Assembly: GCA_026545765.1 (NCBI GenBank)
Contig: CM048841.1
Location: forward strand, 65,671,354-65,735,353
Direction of reading: 5' to 3'
DNA length: 64,000 bases
DNA from: Plantago major
Taxonomy: Eukaryota; Streptophyta; Magnoliopsida; Lamiales; Plantaginaceae
Shown here: positions 43,401 through 54,737 of the stretch, piece after piece
Position numbering within the stretch: the stretch's first letter is position 1
Layout of the letters: the number at the start of each line of letters is the position of its first letter
Position numbers and translations under genes: made by a program
Notes under the pieces: generated by a model
What the model was told of the DNA's origin: nothing
Database searches by the model: none
Seen by the model: only the letters and a program-made list of their open reading frames with translations

Positions 43401-45940
43401 GAAGAATTGCCTTTAAGCTCCAGCACAAACTGTATGTATATTAACTTTGGCTGAGTTTGGCTTGTTGGCATGTGATTTTGTTATATTTCCTTGAATTGTG
43501 ATTTTGTGATATTTCCTTAGGTTTAATTTCATGTCAGTAGCCGATGACAGGCAGCGGATAATGCCAACAACTAATGACCGTAAAAAAGGACAGGTTCTTG
43601 ATTATCCTGAAGCCGTGCTTCTAACTGATCCTGCAAACCCCATTCTCACAGGAGAGGTAACTCGGTAACAGACTTATCGATTACATTTGGTCTTCGCACT
43701 TAAATCATTGAAGAACTGAATGAGAGATAATCGATCTTGTTACACAGGTTGATGACAAGTATCAATATTCAAGTGACAACAAGGATAGTCGAGTTCACGG
43801 TTGGATATATCCGGACTCACCTACAGGATTCTGGGTAATCACCCCTAGTAATGAGTTTAAAACTGCTGGACCTGTGAAGCAAGATCTCACTTCACATGCT
43901 GGTCCAATTTCCTTATCTGTAAGTCAACAAGTCCATGAAAATTCATTTGTTGTGTGCTTAAATAATCAGCTTTGTGCTTCTTGGCTTATTCTTATTGTAC
44001 TTTAAGAAAAGCCAAGCCTAAACCATATTTGGAAACGCTACAGAATGGCGTCTAAGCCAACAAAAACTCTCAACTTCTCAAGTAAGCTCTCATCTAAGTC
44101 GAAAGAAGTAGTAGACAACTGATATAGTTGTTTATCGCAGATGTTCTTTAGTACTCATTATGCTGGAGTGCCATTAATAACAAGGTTCGCGGAAGGTGAG
44201 CCATGGAAAAAGGTGTTTGGCCCTGTGTTTATATACCTAAATTCTGCATCCAAAAATGAAGATCCAGCTATACTGTGGGATGATGCCAAGGAACAGGTGG
44301 CTATGATTTTCTTTGTAAGCTTGCACAAAGTATATCTATAATTCATCTGTATGTATTCTGACATTGGTTTTTATCAGATGCTCATAGAAACAGAAAATTG
44401 GCCTTATGATTTCCCTGTCTCAGAAGACTTCCCATATGCGGAAGAGCGTGGTACTGTCACAGGACGATTACTAGTCCGCGACAGGTATCTTTTTCGCTGA
44501 GTACTTAGCTTTGTCTGATTATCGTTTTATAACTACTATAACAAAATCTTATGTGCTTGACTTCAGTTATATCAACGAAAGGCTTATGACTGCGAGTTCT
44601 GCTTACATTGGCTTGGCATTACCAGGAGAAGCCGGATCGTGGCAAAGAGAAAACAAGGTTTATTAAATTTACTGTTTTCCGAACATTGTAAATAAAATGG
44701 AGGGGCTGTTTTATACTTGATTTCTGTCATTTTCGTCACAGGGTTATCAGTTCTGGACCCAGGCCAATAAAAAGGGATACTTTTCTATTAAGAATGTGCG
44801 AATCGGCAACTACAGCCTCTATGCCTGGGTTCCTGGATTCATTGGGGACTACATATATCCCATTCCTATTTCTGTCCGACCAGGTTTGAAAGAGTTCAGT
44901 TCAAATCTTGCTTGGTTGTTTTTTTCACATTTTGGGTGAAGTGATTTATACACATGTAAAATCCAAGACTTGTTTTATATGTGCATTGGCTCATAGGATG
45001 CAGACTAAAGCTGAGGAATCTTGTACATGATCCTCCACGAAGCGGACCAACTCAATGGGAAATAGGAATCCCTGATAGAATGGCTGCTGAATTCTACGTG
45101 CCTGATCCAAACCCGACACTTATGAACAGATTATACACTGAAGAACAGAGCAATAAGTATGTAGTCAACTCTATTATTTATATTGATTTTATTACTATCG
45201 ATTTGATTTTGCTCCGGTGATGATCCTGGGTGAACAGGTTTAGGCAGTATGGCTTATGGGACCGGTACACCGAGCTGTACCCTTACGATGATTTAGTATA
45301 CACAGTTGGGTATGACAATTATCAGACAGACTGGTACTTTGCCCAAGTGAACAGGTACATCATGCAGTCTGGGAACAAAACATATGTACCAACTACATGG
45401 AGAATCTTGTTTGATCTTGAAGATGTGAATGAATCTGCAAATTACACTCTCCAACTAGCACTGGCCTCGGCTACGGATGCTGAATTGCAGGTTTGTTTGG
45501 TTGCCGTCATATTTGTTCCACTTCATCTGATTTGCGAATACTAACAAAGTTTGTCCTGGATTTTATAAGTACGCTGACTGGCAATAGAACTCCCCGTGTT
45601 TTTTTAAAAAAAAACAAAAAAACACGGATCAAAGGAGATTAATTTAGTTTTGCATCTCTAATTCGACATGGGGTTTCATGTGTAGGTACGAATCAATGAT
45701 GCAGGGGCAGAAACACCATACTTTACGACGGGTCTGATTGGGAAGGACAATTCAATAGCTAGGCATGGGATTCATGGACTGTACTGGCTGTACAGTGTTA
45801 GTATACCAGGTTCAGTCCTGGTTAGCAGTGGAAATACTATCTTCTTGACTCAATCAAGAGGCTCAATACCTTGGAAAGGAATTATGTACGATTATATTCG
45901 TCTTGAAGGTCCATCCTCAAATATTCAAAACAAGAGTTAA
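40406..45940 (+). CDS. Rhamnogalacturonan lyase (polysaccharide lyase family 4)
   Basis: Secreted enzyme that cleaves the rhamnogalacturonan I backbone of cell-wall pectin by beta-elimination. Fifteen exons with GT-AG borders and matching phases: 40,406-40,536; 42,387-42,459; 42,662-42,783; 42,885-42,938; 43,110-43,226; 43,312-43,431; 43,521-43,656; 43,748-43,918; 44,141-44,296; 44,378-44,484; 44,567-44,657; 44,742-44,883; 44,997-45,156; 45,238-45,490; 45,686-45,940. They give 695 residues without a stop. Residues 8-36 form a signal peptide (LLCILLLLHQLFMLAHS). The N-terminal lyase domain (about 55-360) has NGLLNVTLSTPGG, GCSGFYSYAIFERLEGWPEF and GFWVITPSNEFKTAGP. A fibronectin-III-like domain (about 395-475: GLALPGEAGSW, GYFSIKNVRIGNYSLYAWVPG) and a carbohydrate-binding-like C-terminus (WEIGIPDR, RHGIHGLYWLYSVSIPG) follow. 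ATG at 40,427 has the best start context. Intron 1 is 1.85 kb. Confidence 0.95.
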
Positions 45941-46827
45941 GTTGTTTAGATACTGTTAAGTAGCTTTACTAGAGACCCCTTTTCATGTGTTAGTACTAAT
46001 TATAAGGCGATCGACAACAAATGCTTATGTAGTGTATATATTTCGTAAATAGTTGAGTTCTATATATACTCTCCTTTGTTTCAAAAAATTAATTTTCAAG
46101 ATAATAGAGCTAAATAGAGTTGAGATTCAACAAATTAATTTGGTGTTTGAGGATGACAAGATTTATGAAATTTGTATTGTACTCTCACGTTACAGTAGGG
46201 ATTATAAGTGTACCTTGTGCAGAAAGACTAGTACCTAAGTAGTTTGTTTTTTTGGAACGAAGAACTTGTCTTATTACTCCAAAACAATGTTCGGACATTT
46301 AAAGGCCGACAAAGTGTTTAAACCCAAAACCTAATACTGAAAAATACAAGTATTCTTTTCTTTGTAATTAATTACTTCCGATTCATTCTTCAATCAATTA
46401 GATGTTCACTGCTTTCCATTTGAGGAAGTTTTGTATATGTCATTAATAATTTATTAAATATGTAATCAATTAAAAAATCAATTGACGTTTTACTGCGTCC
46501 CAACACGAATTAATTAGAACGTACGGATTAGTCTTGATCAAATTATCAAATCAAGCACCATCCAATTAACCTACACAAATTGATCTCATTACTCCAACCT
46601 TAAACCAATGCATTTATACACATTTTTATAACCCCATGAATTACATGAATTGAAAGGTTCTTAATATTCATTTATCCTCCTAGCTTCTAACGTTTGGTGG
46701 CTAGAAACTCTTATGATCCATTCCCAATGTTTCCTTCCACCATTTTTCTCGCTAGTTTTGATCCCTTTTCATCCAAGCAAAAGTCATATTCTTTTCTCAC
46801 CTATCACAATTTAATTCTTCCAACCAA
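45941..46827. other. Lyase 3' flank, nothing recognised
   Basis: AT-rich DNA follows the stop. It should hold the lyase 3' UTR; no clear polyadenylation signal, gene or element boundary is evident. Confidence 0.5.
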
Positions 46828-47123
46828 GAATACTAGATGTTATAGAAGCTGAAGGTTCCTATGAGACATCTGAAGCATTGAATATCTTTAAGATTCAATC
46901 TGATACTGCATGGCTCATGGACACATGATGTTCTTATCATATGAGTCCAATAAAAGATTGGTTCACTAATTTCAAATACCAGAAGGATTGCTCAGTTCTG
47001 CTAAGAGACAATCATCCATGTAGAGTTAATGCTGCTAAAAGTATTTAGATCAAAATGTATGATGGTGTTAGAAGAACACCGACAAATGTGATATACATAC
47101 CAACTTTCAAGATAAATCACATC
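46828..47123 (+). pseudogene. Copia protease/pre-integrase fragment
   Basis: The frame reads TAWLMDT, a stop, then CSYHMSPIKDWFTNF, which is the Copia retropepsin start (W-x-x-D-T/S-G-C-S-x-H-M) with the Asp-Thr followed by a stop codon in place of Gly. It continues into TPTNVIYIPTFK before the CACTA insertion. It is clearly inactive. Confidence 0.75.
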
Positions 47124-47597
47124 CACTACAAGAAAAATGAACATTAGAGACCCCAAAATTAGAGAGGGAATTATTTGGTGTCATAAATTAGTATTTGAGA
47201 GAGATTAATGCTTGTGAATGAAATGTAAGTTATTTGGTAGCACTCAATCGCCTGTCCCAATTGTTTCTCTCAGATAATGTTTATGAATTTAAAATTAGGT
47301 AAAACTGATACGCGGGAAAAAAGAATGGTATGTAATCATTATCTGGGAATGATTAATCATCTCAATTAGTTTACATATATATTAGAAATATCTAGTTTCT
47401 CTCAATTAACATTTGAGACACATCATCCCTCTCAATCCACTTCAATACTAGTATATAGGTAGGCTAAGCTTATTTTTAGAGAATGTCCCTCTAATAACTT
47501 TATTTCTACAAGATTATTACTCTAATTTAATGCATAGTCTATTAACTCCACGAAATAATTTTAGGATGTACTCCATGAATTACTCTGTATTGCCCAA

Positions 47598-48353
47598 GGC
47601 TCTGTATACCACTAGCTTTCCAGCTCCATGAGCTTTTTTTTACCATTGACTAATAAAAAGCTCGTTACGTGAACGTGCAGCTTCTTTAACCAGCTAGCTG
47701 GAAAAAGAAGCTAGTCATTGTAGCTTTTTTTTTAAAGAAGGAGTTTCTTATCTTTTTCATTCCGAAAATATCCCTAACCTATATTAACATAAATTAGAAT
47801 AAAGAAAATAAGAAACCATCTTTTTGTAAACCGGAAGGTCATTAGAATTCTCAACTTATATTTTATATTGCTGGATCATTTGTTATACATTTTGTGTACT
47901 TTTTTGCAACTAGCATAAGGATTAATGTATCCGCACCTCTTTAAAATGCATACATGTAGTACACATCAAATACTGATTTTTTTCATTACTAAGTTAAAAT
48001 GCTCAACGATTATTTCTTTCAACTTCTGATAATTTTGATAATGTTATTAAAGTGGCGATGTAAAGTACATTAAATATATATTATAATTATTGGACAAAAT
48101 ATGATATATTATTATTTAAAAAACTATAGACTAATAATACGATAAGAAAGGTTAAAGACAAGAAAAATAAGAGTAATGCCCTTTTATGTCATTTTACAAA
48201 ATACCAGCTAGTTTTTGAGCTAATTTGCTAAACACCTACATTTAATACCAACTAGTTTTTCAATTTAGTGACACCATACTTAACCACTAGCTTTCCACTA
48301 CCTAACATACTACCTAACCACTACTACTAAATTTCCATTTTTTTTACAGAGCC
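47598..48353. mobile_element. Possible Harbinger-type or other MITE
   Basis: Terminal inverted repeats GGCTCTGTA...TACAGAGCC match over nine bases, and AGCTTTCCA-type sequences recur inverted inside. Flanking triplets CAA and CTA do not match well, so the boundary is tentative. An additional hairpin of AGCTTCTT arms lies near 47,680-47,730. Confidence 0.4.
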
Positions 48354-48715
48354 CTAGTCTGTAATTGAATGCCCTGTTTTGTCAAAACAATCTTATTCAT
48401 ATCATTTTTTAGTTTTCCTAAGTTAAGTCTAGGTATGATTAACAAAAATTAGTTGATAAGCTAGTTAGCTAATTGGTAGGTAATATTCTATTTAATATTT
48501 ATGTAAATGTTTAGTAAATTAATAAAATGATAAACTAGCTAATTTGCTAAATGTAATATATAAAATAAATCACTTAGCTTATTTTTTTAATATGCAAATT
48601 CAACAAGCTTTTCAGGTCACATAGATTATCATATACTAACTAGCCGTTCATGTAACATGCTTATTTTGAAAATAAGTTCATCTATCGAGCTGAAAATCTT
48701 GTAATCAAAGCCTTA

Positions 48716-48868
48716 GGCTCTGTTCTTTTCATTTGAAAACTCATTAATTTCAGTTCAGTTAAGATTCATTCAGTTCAGTTCAATTCTACTTAGTTGTTTT
48801 TTATACTGCAATTCAGTTCAGCTCCATTCAGTTCAGTTCAGTTTTGTTCAGACGAAGAGAACAGAACC
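48716..48868. mobile_element. Tourist-like (PIF/Harbinger) MITE
   Basis: The 153-bp unit has ends GGCTCTGTTCTTTTCATTTG and, inverted, GGTTCTGTTCTCTTCGTCTG, flanked by TTA at 48,713-48,715 and 48,869-48,871. The body is made of CAGTTCAGTT-like repeats. Confidence 0.8.
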
Positions 48869-49592
48869 TTAGTCTTTGTTTAATAAAACTAGCTAATAAA
48901 CTACTTCATCTATCCCGTCTCATGTTTCTCATTTTACTTTTAATCAACAAAATAAGCGAAATAATAAAGAATAAATAAGAATTGATAGTGTTTGTTAAAG
49001 TTGAAAGTTGAGTATAATTTAAATGAAGAAAGAATGAAGAATGAATAAAAAAGAGATAGTGAGTTGATAAAGTGAAGTTCTATGAGACAGCTGAAAATGA
49101 CTTATGCATAAATTTATGCGAAGCGGGGGAGTAGTTATGATATGATTTTCTTATTGTTTAGTAAAATCAAGTATTTGACAATACTTGTGCAAAAGATTTT
49201 AAAGAAAAATAAAATAATCAGAAAATCCCTATTCACAGTGACATTCTTGCCATCGTGATTTTGCATAGGGATGTTCTAAAAAGTTGCCCGCCTGATCCAA
49301 TCGTGGAAACAACTCGCACCCTGCTTCTATCTGGCCAGACTTACCAAATCATTCTTTTATAAAAAAAATCCATGGGTCAAATTTTTGTAATACACATTTT
49401 ATAAAAAAATCCATGGGTCAAAAAATCTTAATTCATAATTTTTGGAAGTTTAGCATTTTGAATTAGTCGGATTGAGGTTTTGAAAGTCAAACGGGTAAAT
49501 GAAACTGTGACGGAGAGAGTATATCATAGTTGTTTGGCAAGATGTGGTAAATATTTAGTGTATTTTTTGTGGGAATAAAATTATTTCACACT

Positions 49593-49596
<4 letters not shown>

Positions 49597-49664
<68 letters not shown>
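49597..49664. repeat. (AT)n microsatellite
   Basis: About 34 AT dinucleotides lie inside the non-autonomous CACTA element. A tandem pair of about 40 bp with TCCATGGGTCAAA lies just upstream at 49,350-49,420. Confidence 0.95.
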
Positions 49665-49667
<3 letters not shown>

Positions 49668-50852
49668 TTACTGGCTAGCGCCAATTGAAAATTTTAAAAA
49701 AAAATTGGAGGGTTTTGGTAGACATCTGAGAGCAATAATTATCCCAAAAGAAAAGTCTCCCAGCTTATAAACGGAAGTTGCCCCATCTTCACAATATTCT
49801 CTACTTTCATGTCTCCACTTCTTCTCAATTATGGTAATTTACTAACTTTTCATCTCCAATTCCTAGATCTATCTTTATTTGATAGTCCTTTACTTAATTG
49901 ATAATCCTAACACTCTTCCCTATCTTGTACAGAAATTGATGGCAGTTTATATCTCCATTTTCAGATTGATGATTCCCTTTGTTCAACTCTGTTCGATTAT
50001 TTTCATTGTTCTACACAATTGAATGGATGAAATTAGGAGCCTCCATACCACAATTTGCTAAGTTCCTTATTCACCTTGAATTTTTCGGATCCATTCTTTT
50101 TTTCCTCTCGGATGGACAAATACATTAGTTTGGTATTGCAGATTTGTTTTCTTCATATTTCAGATCTGTATCAATCGTAGCTTATTTATTGGAGCGAAAC
50201 ATGATGATTTGTCAAATAGTTCCATCGCGCATATATACAATTGTAGTCCATTGTAGATTTTCTAATATGCAGCTAGGCCTTCATCCGATTTGATAAAAAA
50301 GAATGACCCAACCTTGTTTCAAGTTATTCCCACTAGCACGTTCAATGATAGTTCTCATTAACAATAAATAGCAAGAAAACCCAATTCAAAAGAGATTAAG
50401 AAAAAAGAAGGAAAAAAATTAAAAAAAAGTATACGCATAGTAAAAGGTCTGGAAATTCAATTATGGATTTCCATTTTTTTTTTTAAATAAAATTTTAAAC
50501 ATCTGAGACGGATTATTGCTCTCACATGATGTTTTGAGAGGGATAGATGTGTCACAAATATGTATTGGCCCATGGGCTGCCACAAGCATATGAGACCAAC
50601 AACCCCTCTCAAATAACTAAAAATTGAGACTGATTATCCATCATAGATATGTGGACATATGAGACAGATCATCACTCCTAGATAAGCTATATTTGAGACA
50701 ACCACTTAATCACTCCCAAAAGAGCATTTGAGACTTGATTTTCACACACTAACAATAGAGAGCAAGAGTTGCTCTCAGATAATGTTTTAGGGACGAAAAT
50801 AAACTATATGCAAGCAATTCAATAGTCTCAAATGCTTATTTTTCTTGTAGTG

Positions 50853-52861
50853 ATCTCTTGGTGTTTTGGATTGTATGGGATACTCATATGGTTCTAATGA
50901 TGGAGTTCTACAGGTAAAAATGCAAGATACCACTATCATGAGAGCTATCAAGAGAAATGGTTTTTATATCCTTGAGGGAACAACAATTGTCAGTAGTTCA
51001 TGTGATGTTATAGCCAATCTTACCACAACACAAAACAAGACACTATTGTGGCATAGCAGGTTGGGCCACTTGGGTGATAAGGGTCTTTTGGAGTTGTCTA
51101 AACAAGGCCTACTGTGTGGAGATAAAGTGACTAAGTTTCCTTTCTATGAAGATTGTGTAATGGGGATGGCTCACAAGATGAGTTTTAGTGCAGGAAAACA
51201 CATTTCCAAGTCAATTCTAGATTACATACATTCAGACCTATGAGGGGCTTCTAGAATTGAAACCATTGGAGGTGATAAGTACTTCATGTCACTTATTGAT
51301 GACTTCTCCAAGAAGGTGTGGGTATATGTACTAAAATCAAAAGACCATTCATTTACAACTTTTAGGGTCTGGATATCAGAAGTTGAGAATTAATCTGGTA
51401 TAAGAACAAACAATGGGTTTGAGTTTCATTCTGAAGAATTCAACCAGTTTTGTAAAGCTAAAGGTATTTCAAGACACATGACTGTGCCTGGTACTCTACA
51501 ACAAAATGGAGTTGCAGAAAGGATTAATAGATTTCTTCTAGATAGAGTTAGATGTATGCTTTTGAGTTCAGGAGTGAGTACATAATAAGTTATGGGGAGA
51601 TGCAATTACTACTGCATGCTATCTTATCAATAAAAGTCCTTCAACTCCTCTCAATTTCAAAACACCTAATACAGTCTGGTATGGCTCCTCTTCTGACTAT
51701 TCAAAGTTAAAGGTTTTTGGTTGTCTTGCTCTAGCTCATATAAAGCAAGGAACCAAGAGCCATGAAATCTGTATTCTCAGGTTATCTGAAAGGTGTGAAG
51801 GGTTATAAACTATGGTGCATAGAGCCTGGGAAAGGGAAATGTATTGGCGGCAGGGATGTGGGTTTTAATGAAAATGTGTTTCCCTTGAAACAATCAAGTT
51901 CAACTAAAACTAATCAGTTAACTGCTCATGATAATTTTAACCTTGAGGTGGAGCTGTATAATTTTCACCCTTAGGTGGAGTTACAACAGTCAGATGTAGA
52001 AGGTGGTTTAATTGTGACCCCTAATGTGGTGGAAGATTATTGTCATAGATCAAGTAGTGATTCAGAGCTGGAGCATGCTGATTCTAATGGGAAAAATATG
52101 TCAAACTATCAACTTGTTAGAGATAGAGTGAAGAGAAATCTTGTTGGTGTACCTAATATGTATGGTTTTGGTAGGATAAACAGGAGCTATCAAGCTGCAT
52201 ATGCTTTTAATACTGCAGAGAAAGTTGATAACTCTGATTCACAAGTCATATAAAGAAGCTATCTCTTGTGCTGAGAGGTTTGAATGGATATGTGCAATTA
52301 AGGAAGAATTGTTATCTTTAGAGAAGAACTCAACCTAGGAAATTGTTGATCCACCAGAAAAGAAGAAGGTTGTAAGTTGCTAGTGGTTTTTTAAGAAGAA
52401 GATAGAAGTGAAACAGGTGGAACAAGTCAGATAAAAGGCAAGGCTTGTTGCTACAGGATTTTCTCAGAAAGAAGGTGTTGATTATAATGAAATATTTTCA
52501 CCTGTGGTCAAACACACCTCTCAGAATCTTGTTATCCTTAGTTACTCCGTATGAGATGGATCTCCAACAAATGGATGTGAAAACTGCCTTCTTGCATGGT
52601 GATTTACAGAGATGTGATTGTTGAAGGTTCTATCAAGGTAAAAAAGATACACACTTCTGAGAATACGACTGACAATTTAACTAAAGCTTTGTCGGTTGCA
52701 AAGTTTCAGTTGTGCTAGCTCAATGTTAATAAAGGTGCATAAAGATACACACTTCTGAGAATACGACTGACAATTTAACTAAAGCTTTGTCGGTTGCAAA
52801 GTTTTAGTTGTGCTCAATGTTAATAAAGGTGTATAACGGTTTTCTCCAACCTTAGGAGTGG
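50853..52861 (+). pseudogene. Copia integrase and RT remnants
   Basis: The frame 50,866-51,243 holds GAG-pre-integrase (GFYILEGT, TLLWHSRLGHLGDKGL). After a stop the integrase core follows (GGDKYFMSLIDDFSKKVWVYVL; GVAERINRFLLDRVRCML), with the second catalytic Asp region reading TNNGFEFHS where TDNG is usual. Then come SGYLKGVKGYKLW and the RT start (ARLVATGFSQKEGVDYNEIFSPVVK, QMDVKTAFLHGDL), after which RT and most of RNase H are deleted. The RNase H tail (TTDNLTKALSVAKFQ) appears twice in tandem (52,643-52,711 and 52,741-52,808). Many stops show it is old. Confidence 0.88.
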
Positions 52862-53430
52862 TGTTGGATTATTACCAGAGATTTAATTGGGCTAAGTTGG
52901 AGATTTTTAGTTTGGTAGCTTAATTTGGTTGTTACAATTAAGACGGACAATTCAGATCAAAGTCATTATAAATGAAGGGACATGATTGAAAGTTGGCGAG
53001 ACGAGGGAAAGTTAGTTGCTCTATTTGTGTGCGAAGTTTCTTCAAACAAATTCGATCCAATTCTCTTCAGTTACAGCAGCTTCGTATAAATTGTTTTGTC
53101 TGTCATCTTCGTCAACATAGATAGACATTTATCCAAACTCAATTCCTCATAAACCGTTTCGTTTTCTTTTGTAATCAGTTTATGATTAAAAGTTAAGGTT
53201 TTTACGCTGAGATTGACGTAATTTCAATTGATTGGATTCGTTGTACGATCTTGAAGTGTTGTTGATTGATCAATAAAGATTCTCTGGTGATTTTTTTCGT
53301 GGATGTAGGCATTGTTGAACCACATGTTTCTTTATTGTTTGAATTGTTGTTCTTTATTTGGCATTTTCTTTTTCGTTTGTTTGATTCATGGAGTTGGATT
53401 GTTTGATTGAATTCGATTGTTTACGCAACA
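52862..53430 (+). mobile_element. Copia 3' LTR
   Basis: It starts TGTTGGATTATTACC after a purine-rich TTAGGAGTGG and ends TTACGCAACA, giving TGTTG...CAACA termini. A TATAAATG-type promoter lies near 52,967, followed by the GTGGATGTAGGCA phrase common in Copia LTRs. No second LTR is in the window. Confidence 0.75.
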
Positions 53431-53465
53431 TATAGTCGGTAAGAAAAAAATCATATTAAGCTTTT

Positions 53466-54123
53466 TGTTAGAATATCGCACATCACTTGTAGAGAATCAT
53501 GCAAACTACATATAAGTTGGATAACCTTCGTCCCTTAATAAGGCATTTTAAGGGGATGATGACTCAAATTAGTATAGTGTCAAAGTAGGCCTAAGTTGAT
53601 GATGGGTGCCAACTATAATTCTGGCTTGGTCAAAGATCACTATTATGTTTCCACGTGTACAACTGACTAACCACGGGCTACTCGTGAGGGCGCATGTTAG
53701 AATATCCCATAACACTTGCGAGAGAATCACGTAAACTACATATAAGTTAAATTACCTTCTCCCTTTAACAAGGCGCATGTTAGAATATCCCATAACACTT
53801 GCGAGAGAATCACGTAAACTACATATAAGTTAAATTACCTTCTCCCTTTAACAAGGCATTTTAAGAGGGTGATGGCTTAACTTAACATGGTATCAGAGCA
53901 GGTCCAAGTTGATAATGGGTGCCCGAGACGATAATAATTACGGCTTGCGTAAATATGGCTATTATGATTCCAGGTGTATATATCCTACTAATTGCGGCCT
54001 ACCGTGAGGGGCATGTTAAAATATCTCACATCCCTTGTGAGATCATCGTGTAAAACTACATATAAGTTGGATAATATTCTCCCCTTAATAAGGTTTGTGA
54101 GAGGATGATGATCCAACGTAATA
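53466..54123 (+). mobile_element. TRIM cluster sharing LTRs
   Basis: LTR-like units of about 110 bp start TGTTAGAATATC at 53,466, 53,695 (partial), 53,778 and 54,014. After the LTR ending at 53,887 comes TGGTATCAGAGC (53,888-53,899), complementary to the initiator tRNA-Met 3' end. About 115-125 bp of noncoding DNA separates LTRs. The unit 53,690-53,772 is exactly repeated at 53,773-53,855. Confidence 0.85.
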
Positions 54124-54190
54124 CTTTTGAGCATAGTAAAAGGAAAAAAATATTGTGCATTGTGTTTAGTTTGGTAGTCATGTACAGAAT

Positions 54191-54729
54191 CAGGGACGTC
54201 TAAGGCCCTATGAGGAATCGCACATGGCTCTGAAAATTTGGGGGCCTCAAATTTTACAGTATTTGTATATATATCAACGGTTTATGTGAATAAAATATGG
54301 AATATGGTTTGGTATAGTGGCATAATGCTTTATCAGAATTTCTTGTTACCTTGGTGTCTCAAGTTCGACCTGCTATTCTCAATCTTACTTCTTTTTCATC
54401 TTTGTTGTCTTTTTTGGAATGTTTCTGATATTTAAATATTGTATTATGTATTTCAGTTTTTTGTTAAATATCCTTTTGTGTTCCTTTTTCTAATACTATA
54501 ATATACCTTCTACACTTTTTTTCCTAATATAATATACTGTACCTTATACGAAGGAAATCTCGTTATATTATTATTTATTCGATTAAAAATTTATTTAACT
54601 CCACATTTTTAATTATAACTTTTTATTTCAATTTAGAAAACGATAAAATAATTTTTATTACACTATTAATCGGGGCCCAATACTCTTAAAAGGTCGCACA
54701 AGGCCCCTGCAATCTGTGAAACGACCCTG
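54191..54729. mobile_element. hAT-like non-autonomous element
   Basis: Ends are CAGGGACGTCTAAGGCC and, inverted, CAGGGTCGTTTCACAG, with matching GGGGCC-containing inner sequence. The flanking octamers (TACAGAAT and TTCAAAAT) agree at six of eight positions. No transposase is encoded. Confidence 0.6.
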
Positions 54730-54737
54730 TTCAAAAT

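Larger units (their letters stand above)
47124..50852. mobile_element. Non-autonomous CACTA element
   Basis: Ends are CACTACAAGAAAAAT on both sides in inverted orientation (15 of 15 matching), flanked by ATC at 47,121-47,123 and 50,853-50,855, an exact 3-bp target duplication. Subterminal units related to GAGAGGGAT and TGAGACGGATTATTGCTCTCA occur near both ends. No transposase is present; the interior has smaller MITEs and AT-rich DNA. Confidence 0.93.
46828..53430 (+). mobile_element. Copia retrotransposon remnant, split by a CACTA element
   Basis: Coding scraps of gag-pre-integrase, integrase and RT lie in Copia order and are followed by a 3' LTR (52,862-53,430). The 5' LTR and most of gag are absent, and RT is deleted after AFLHGDL. 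The piece at 46,828-47,123 joins 50,853 onward once the CACTA insertion is removed. Confidence 0.85.

Noticed and set aside
48892..49132. Stowaway-like element
   Set aside because: CTACTTCATC... and ...GGGGGAGTAG ends resemble Stowaway weakly, but flanking TA and good terminal repeats are absent.
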